Origin: Kofleriaceae bacterium
GTDB lineage: Bacteria; Myxococcota_A; Polyangia; Haliangiales; Haliangiaceae
Direction: 5' to 3'
DNA: 64,000 nt
Assembly: GCA_022842285.1 (NCBI GenBank)
Contig: JALHPV010000001.1
Location: 1 to 64,000 of the forward strand
Positions within the stretch are counted from its first letter, which is position 1; each line of letters opens with the position of its first letter. Below are positions 59,260 to 64,000 of this stretch, one piece after another. A program made the translations under genes and the position numbers. The notes beneath the pieces were generated by a model. The model was given only the letters and a program-made list of their open reading frames with translations, was not told where the DNA came from and did no database searches.

Positions 59260-61149
59260 ATGCCGCATCGCATCGAGTTCACGTACCGCAGGAAGTGGGC
59301 ACTGGGACGGATCGCGAACCTGATCAACGAAGGCCGTCAAGCGTGCTGGCTCGATGGGGCCCAGCGGTATCGGGTCACCGCTCCTGAAGAAGTTCTCGGC
59401 GAATGTGACGCGTATGTCGGCTCCGAGCAGACGCCCATGCGCGCACTGCAGCACGCACTCAGGCTGAGCGACAGTGCAATGGATGCGCTGTGGTTGCTCG
59501 CTTGCGTGGAGATCGATCCCAAGGCCACGCGCGGGATCGAGCCGCTCCTCGCCGTCAATACAACGACCCTGAGCTTGCAGACCCTCCAGCTGCTGCTCGG
59601 TGACTCCGACCACGGCTTCGAGGTCGAACGGATGGAGGCGACCGCACTGGTCGAGATCGAAGCGGGGCGCGGGGTCGGTATGCATCGACGGGCAATTCGT
59701 GCCAGTGATCGGGTGATCGAGCTGGCGCGCGGCGTGATGGAGCTCGACCGAGTGGTGCGTGGCGTCGCGACGATCGTCGAAGGCGACGGCGGCCCGGTGG
59801 CGGAGAGCGTCGGCAAGGTCTTCGCGGCGAAGGATCCGACCGTGGTGACCGCGATCGGGGCGGTGGGGAGTGAGCGCGAGGCGATGCTGATCAGGGCGGC
59901 AAAGCGGGTGCTGCGCGTGGAGGTCGCGAAGCTGCCGACGGATGGCGGGGAGCTGTCGCGGGTGCTGCGGGCGATCGCACGCGAGAGCAAGCTATTCGCG
60001 GCGCCGGTGCTGCTCGAGGGCATTGACGACGCGGGAGAGCGGATGCGGGGGCTCGAGCGCGAGCTGATCGATGGGTGCGATGGCGTGGTGATGGCGACGG
60101 CGCGCGCGGCGTGCAGCTGGTCGACGCCGGTGCCGGTGGTGAGCGTCGAGGTGCCGGCGCTGAGCGAAGCGGAGCGCGAAGCGGTGTGGAAGCGGGCGCT
60201 CGGCGACGACGGCGAGGTGAGCAAGGAGTGTGCGCGGCGGTACAAGATCTCGGCAGGGCTCATCGAGAAGAGTGCGGCGGCGGCGGTGCGTGCGGGGACT
60301 GTCACGGCGGAGAGCGTGCAGGCGGCGGTGCGGGCCCAGCTCGAGCGGGGGATCGCTGGGGTCGCGACGCGGATCGAGGTGAAGCAGACGTGGGACGACC
60401 TCGTGCTGCCGGTGGATCAGTTCGAGCTGTTGATCGAGCTGGTGGCGCGCGTGCGGCATCGCGGGCGCGTGATGGAGGACTGGGGGTTCGGGGAGACGGT
60501 GGGGAAGGGGACGGGCGTGGCGGCGCTGTTGTCGGGGCCGCCGGGCACGGGCAAGACGATGATCGCGGGGCTGGTGGCGAAGGAGCTGGGGCTGGACCTG
60601 TATCAGGTGGACCTGTCGCGGATCGTGTCGAAGTACATCGGGGAGACGGAGAAGCAGCTCGCAGCGCTGTTCGATGCGGCGGAGGCGGGACACGCGGTGC
60701 TGCTGTTCGACGAGGCGGACTCGCTGTTCGGGAAGCGGACGGCGGTGAAGAGCAGCAACGATCGGTACGCGAACCTGGAGACGAACTATTTGCTGCAGCG
60801 GCTGGAGGCGTTCGATGGGGTGGCGATCCTGACGAGCAACCACGAGAGCGCGATCGATCAGGCATTCATGCGGCGGCTCGCGATGCACGTGCGGGTGCCG
60901 ATGCCGGCGGTGGAGCAGCGGGCGCAGCTGTGGAAGGCCCTGTTGCCGACGAAGGCCGAGGTCGAGGCGGACCTCGATGTCGGGCCGCTGGCGGAGCAGT
61001 TCGCGATGAGCGGTGGCTACATCAAGAATGCGGTGCTGCGCGCGGCGTTCCTGGCGGCGCACGCGGGAACGGCCATCGGGGCGACGCATCTGCGGCGGGC
61101 GGCGCGCGCGGAGTACGAGGCGATGGGGAAGCTGACGTTCGGCAACTAG
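59260..61149 (+). CDS. Double AAA ATPase, contractile-injection-system type (cassette B)
   Basis: ATPase of 629 residues. The N-terminal half holds a helical domain and a very degenerate AAA domain (AIGAVGSEREAMLIRAA, then APVLLEGIDDAGERM). The C-terminal AAA domain is intact: Walker [13 protein letters not shown] at 426, Walker [14 protein letters not shown] at 484, [20 protein letters not shown], sensor TSNHE and DQAFMRRLAM. It matches the cassette A ATPase in length, motif position and sequence of the D2 domain, while the N-terminal halves differ more, as expected if they pick different partners. ATG 59260 is chosen with GAGG 8 bases upstream. Confidence 0.88.
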   Translation: MPHRIEFTYRRKWALGRIANLINEGRQACWLDGAQRYRVTAPEEVLGECDAYVGSEQTPMRALQHALRLSDSAMDALWLLACVEIDPKATRGIEPLLAVNTTTLSLQTLQLLLGDSDHGFEVERMEATALVEIEAGRGVGMHRRAIRASDRVIELARGVMELDRVVRGVATIVEGDGGPVAESVGKVFAAKDPTVVTAIGAVGSEREAMLIRAAKRVLRVEVAKLPTDGGELSRVLRAIARESKLFAAPVLLEGIDDAGERMRGLERELIDGCDGVVMATARAACSWSTPVPVVSVEVPALSEAEREAVWKRALGDDGEVSKECARRYKISAGLIEKSAAAAVRAGTVTAESVQAAVRAQLERGIAGVATRIEVKQTWDDLVLPVDQFELLIELVARVRHRGRVMEDWGFGETVGKGTGVAALLSGPPGTGKTMIAGLVAKELGLDLYQVDLSRIVSKYIGETEKQLAALFDAAEAGHAVLLFDEADSLFGKRTAVKSSNDRYANLETNYLLQRLEAFDGVAILTSNHESAIDQAFMRRLAMHVRVPMPAVEQRAQLWKALLPTKAEVEADLDVGPLAEQFAMSGGYIKNAVLRAAFLAAHAGTAIGATHLRRAARAEYEAMGKLTFGN

Positions 61150-61158
61150 GGGGCGTGA

Positions 61159-62400
61159 TCAGGGCTTGCGCTTGGCCAGGAGGCTCGCCTTGACGGCGCT
61201 GCGAACGGCGTCGGAGTACGGCATCGCATGGGGCTTCGCGGTCGCGGTCACCAGGCTGGGCTCGAGCTCGAGCACCAGCGACGTGGCGACGTCGGCGAAC
61301 GTGTAGCTCGTCGAGATCGACCCGGAGAGGGTCGAGCCTCCCTCGATGGCAGCCACGACGTCGGCCTTCTCGAACCACGGCACCACCGCGGACAGGAGGT
61401 CGGGGCGGGCAACGTGGCGAAACAGGCGCACGAGCTCGAGCACATCGTCGGCGCGAGGCCGCGCGAACCAGGATACGAACAGCTTGGTCTCGGCCTTGCC
61501 GTTCGCCTTCGTCATCGCCGCCACCCAGGCCCGACGGGCGTCGCCGCGGCGAGTGCTCTTCCGCAGGGTGCGGAGCTGGGCGAGCGTGGCGCCATGGGAG
61601 CTGGCGGCGAGCACGAAGATCGATCGCGTGACGTCGTCGCTCGTCTTGGAGGCCAGCTTCAACGCGAGCGCCCGGGCGTTCGCATCGGCGGAGCGGAGGG
61701 TCCCGAGCGCGTTCGCGATGTCGATCAGCAGGTCGGCGTCGTCGGTCAGGCCCTTCTGCTGGCTGATGAGCGTGGTCGCTCGCTTCGAGTCGAGGTGGAG
61801 GAGCGCCTCGAAGAACAGGCCGCGTCGACTCGCGTCGAGGGTTGGCCACAGGTCGACCACCATATCCGCGTAGGTCGTGGCCGTCTTCGAGTCGAAGCTC
61901 GTGGAGTAGCCACCGCCTGCCCACGTCATGAGCGTCTGCTCGAGCTGCTGGGCCGTGGGGCGGGTGCTCTGGAACAACGGCTGTCCTCGCTTGCCTTGGC
62001 CGGCGGGCTGCACCGCACCGTTGTAGAAGCCGAGCGCGTCGAGATCGTCGTCGATGGTGCACTCGACGACCACGACGTTCAGCGCAGGTGCGCAACCCCC
62101 ACCGGGCTCGCACGTCACCGGCGTTTTCGCGGCGGCGGCCTGGAGCCGCTTGGCGCGCTCGAAGGTGGCGTCGAACGTCGTCACGCACACCGCCACGGAC
62201 ACCGGCGGACACGTGCACGGCCCTGGGGGCTCGACGAAGTACCGGGCTCCACCGGGCGCGGTCTGGACCTTGTAGGACGCCTTCCCGGTGAGCGCGCTCG
62301 CCAGCGCATCGGCGCGCTTCGTGTCGTTCGCGTCGGCTCGGGCAGGTGCCGGGGAAACGACGCTCGCGGCCAGGACGAGAAGCGAGCAGACTCCGCGCAT
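61159..62400 (-). CDS. Secreted protein with HEAT-like helical repeats
   Basis: Protein of 413 residues with a cleavable signal (GVCSLLVLAASVVSPAPARA). Residues 30-150 contain six cysteines (PGPCTCPPVSVAVCVTT, PVTCEPGGGCAP, VVVECTID). From about 160 it is helical with repeats such as GLFFEALLHLDSKRATTLIS, LADDADLLIDIANALGTLRS and ARALALKLASKTSDDVTRS, compatible with HEAT-like repeats. No family recognised. ATG 62400. It is convergent with the cassette B AAA gene, with only 9 bp between the ends. Confidence 0.72.
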   Translation of the reverse strand: MRGVCSLLVLAASVVSPAPARADANDTKRADALASALTGKASYKVQTAPGGARYFVEPPGPCTCPPVSVAVCVTTFDATFERAKRLQAAAAKTPVTCEPGGGCAPALNVVVVECTIDDDLDALGFYNGAVQPAGQGKRGQPLFQSTRPTAQQLEQTLMTWAGGGYSTSFDSKTATTYADMVVDLWPTLDASRRGLFFEALLHLDSKRATTLISQQKGLTDDADLLIDIANALGTLRSADANARALALKLASKTSDDVTRSIFVLAASSHGATLAQLRTLRKSTRRGDARRAWVAAMTKANGKAETKLFVSWFARPRADDVLELVRLFRHVARPDLLSAVVPWFEKADVVAAIEGGSTLSGSISTSYTFADVATSLVLELEPSLVTATAKPHAMPYSDAVRSAVKASLLAKRKP

Positions 62401-62612
62401 TCGTCGATCGTAGGTGGCGTGTGCCCTTGGAGCAACCTCGATGCACCATGTCATCGGATCTCGCTCAGGGGTTGAGGCGGAACCCAGTGCGTTCATGGGA
62501 CCCCAGCGATCGCGACCTTTCTGTCGTGGGTCCAGCCGGTCGGTCTCAAGAGAGCCGACCACTTGGCTCACGCGCGGGGTGGGCCTCTACGTTGCACGGG
62601 CTGGCCGCCACG

Positions 62613-64000
62613 ATGGTCAGCTCTCCCCAGTTGCGCGCGCTGTTGTTCTCGGCGCTCGCCGCAGGTTGCACGGATCGGACCCCAGACCCAGGTCACCCGT
62701 ACATGCTCGGCGTGACCCCGCTCGCGCACGACGATCTCGGGCGGCCACAGTTGCTCGTCGCGGCGCCAGCGGCACGTCAAGCAGGGACGAAGCTAGCTGC
62801 GCATGCACGTGACCATGTGGCTCGACTCGCGCCGGCATGGCGCGTCGACGCAGACGCCTTGCCTGCCCTGAAAGATCTCGGCGTGGTCAATGTGGCAGGG
62901 GGCTCGATCACACGGCTCGGGATGGAGATCGACGGACTCCAGGTCGAAGGGGAGCTGCGCGTCATGACGCGGTCGGGAGGCGAGCTCGTGGCTATCAACG
63001 GCGCGCTCGTCGGCACCGACACGCCGCGCTCGTCCGCCATGTTCCGCGACAACGAGGCCTCCGCCATCGCCCGCGCTGTCGCGCACACGCACCACGGCGC
63101 GACTGATGCGGTCGTGCGTGACTCGCTCGCGCGCCGCATGTGGGTGAGGAGGGGCGATGCCCTGGTGGCCGCGTGGATCGTCGACGCTTATTCGCGTCTA
63201 CCTGGTGACCGCGAGGTTGCGTACCGAACGATCTTGCGTGGGCATGACGGCGCCGTGCTCGCGCACGAGTCACTCACTCAGGCCGCGGCACACCAGTATC
63301 GGGTGTTCGCGACCGCAGGCGAGGTCACACCGGCAGATAGCCCGTTCGACGACTTCTCGCCCCATCCGTCGGGGGTTCCCGACCAGGTGTTCCCCGACGA
63401 TAGCGAGGCCATCCTCGTGGAGGTTGATGGCCTCAATCATCCCGCCGGCCAAGCGACGCCAGATCCTTGGCTACCACCCGGCGCGAACGCGACCACGGGC
63501 AACAACGTCGATGTGTACGCCGACGTGCAGTACGACGGCGTGCCCGATTTTCGTCCCTCGCCCGTCGGCAACACGTTCGATTTCACCTACGACCTGACGC
63601 AGGACCCACTGGCCGACCCGAACCAACAGTCGGCCGTGATGACCCAGTTGTTCTACACGGTGAACTACCTGCACGACTTCTGGTACGACGCAGGGTTCAC
63701 CGAGGCCGCAGGCAACGGGCAGGCTGACAACTTGGGCCGGGGAGGGGTTCCTGGCGACCCGGTCGTCGTCGTCGCGCAGGCGGCGGCCAACTTCTTTAGC
63801 GACAACGCCTTCATGACGACGCCAGCGGACGGCATGTCGCCGACCATGAACATGTTCCTCTGGAGCCCTGCCGCCGTCGATCGCACCCTCGTGAGCATCG
63901 CCCCTGCAATGCGATACCCCGAGCATCGCCTTCCGAATACGTTCGGGCCCACGACCTTCGATGTGACAGAGTCCATCGTCATTGGCACCGACGGTGGTGG
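62613..64000 (+). CDS. M36-family (fungalysin) metallopeptidase lipoprotein (cut by window edge)
   Basis: Exported peptidase, 462 residues visible. Signal PQLRALLFSALAAGC with lipobox LAAGC. The first 250 residues are the FTP-type propeptide region (RLGMEIDGLQVEGELRVMTR, GGELVAINGALVG). The M36 start is then clear: NTFDFTYDLTQDPLADPNQQ, MTQLFYTVNYLHDFWYDAGF, EAAGNGQADNLGRGGVPGDP, SPTMNMFLWS. The HExxH zinc site should follow beyond 64000. Fungalysins digest proteins outside the cell, in line with predatory or saprophytic growth. ATG 62613 is the start that gives the signal. Confidence 0.9.
   Translation, partial: MVSSPQLRALLFSALAAGCTDRTPDPGHPYMLGVTPLAHDDLGRPQLLVAAPAARQAGTKLAAHARDHVARLAPAWRVDADALPALKDLGVVNVAGGSITRLGMEIDGLQVEGELRVMTRSGGELVAINGALVGTDTPRSSAMFRDNEASAIARAVAHTHHGATDAVVRDSLARRMWVRRGDALVAAWIVDAYSRLPGDREVAYRTILRGHDGAVLAHESLTQAAAHQYRVFATAGEVTPADSPFDDFSPHPSGVPDQVFPDDSEAILVEVDGLNHPAGQATPDPWLPPGANATTGNNVDVYADVQYDGVPDFRPSPVGNTFDFTYDLTQDPLADPNQQSAVMTQLFYTVNYLHDFWYDAGFTEAAGNGQADNLGRGGVPGDPVVVVAQAAANFFSDNAFMTTPADGMSPTMNMFLWSPAAVDRTLVSIAPAMRYPEHRLPNTFGPTTFDVTESIVIGTDGG

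Overview
The window comes from a high-GC genome (roughly two-thirds G+C by eye, strong G/C at third codon positions). Its gene content points to the Myxococcota (Polyangia or Kofleriaceae-like): several Hanks-type Ser/Thr kinases with membrane or WD40 domains, many lipoproteins with Asp-rich linkers, delta-60 repeat and propeller proteins, a Hc1-like histone, sigma-54-type promoters and secreted peptidases. No rRNA, tRNA, insertion sequence, prophage or CRISPR array was found. The taxonomic placement is inference from gene content.

Layout. 1-5.5 kb: a DEAD-box helicase cut by the left edge, a DUF454 membrane protein and a kinase-WD40 protein. 5.5-10.6 kb, minus strand: an FAD/GcvT-type dimethylglycine dehydrogenase-like enzyme, a delta-60 protein and an RNB ribonuclease. 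10.7-17.5 kb: an RluA-type pseudouridine synthase, an esterase lipoprotein, a SpecificRecomb-family membrane protein, an M1 aminopeptidase lipoprotein and a BolA protein. 17.4-18.7 kb: a two-gene unit of a Hc1-like histone and a peroxiredoxin lipoprotein whose catalytic position is an in-frame TGA followed by a bacterial SECIS-like hairpin. I read it as a selenoprotein; conventional gene calling would miss its first 87 codons. 18.7-29 kb: OPT and POT peptide transporters, an EF-hand lipoprotein, a zinc ribbon, a Bcr/CflA transporter, pirin, patatin and an Npt-like carrier. 29-39 kb: small proteins, an expansin, MntP, quinone reductase, M14 peptidase, DUF1801 and SOUL proteins.

Two themes recur beyond the ordinary genes. 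First, three small proteins (30345, 33466 and 49248-minus) have double-glycine leaders, and each lies just downstream of a TGGCAC-N5-CTGCW sequence that fits a sigma-54 -24/-12 promoter. A fourth such promoter at 30775 sits at the same distance from a 15-codon ORF. This suggests a co-regulated family of exported or modified peptides. Second, two three-gene cassettes on opposite strands (43673 down to 39144, and 56452 up to 61149) share one order: a large protein without recognised domains, a lipoprotein, then a double AAA ATPase of the type found in extracellular contractile injection systems. No tail, sheath or baseplate gene is nearby. Between the cassettes lie a PQQ-type propeller, two large lipoproteins, a GNAT/DUF3052 pair, two tandem membrane-anchored kinases and a YfbK-type VWA protein. 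The right edge cuts an M36 (fungalysin) metallopeptidase.

A 27-bp perfect palindrome occurs once at 13084 and three times in tandem at 33054-33156. All functional statements rest on reading motifs by eye; no database search was run.
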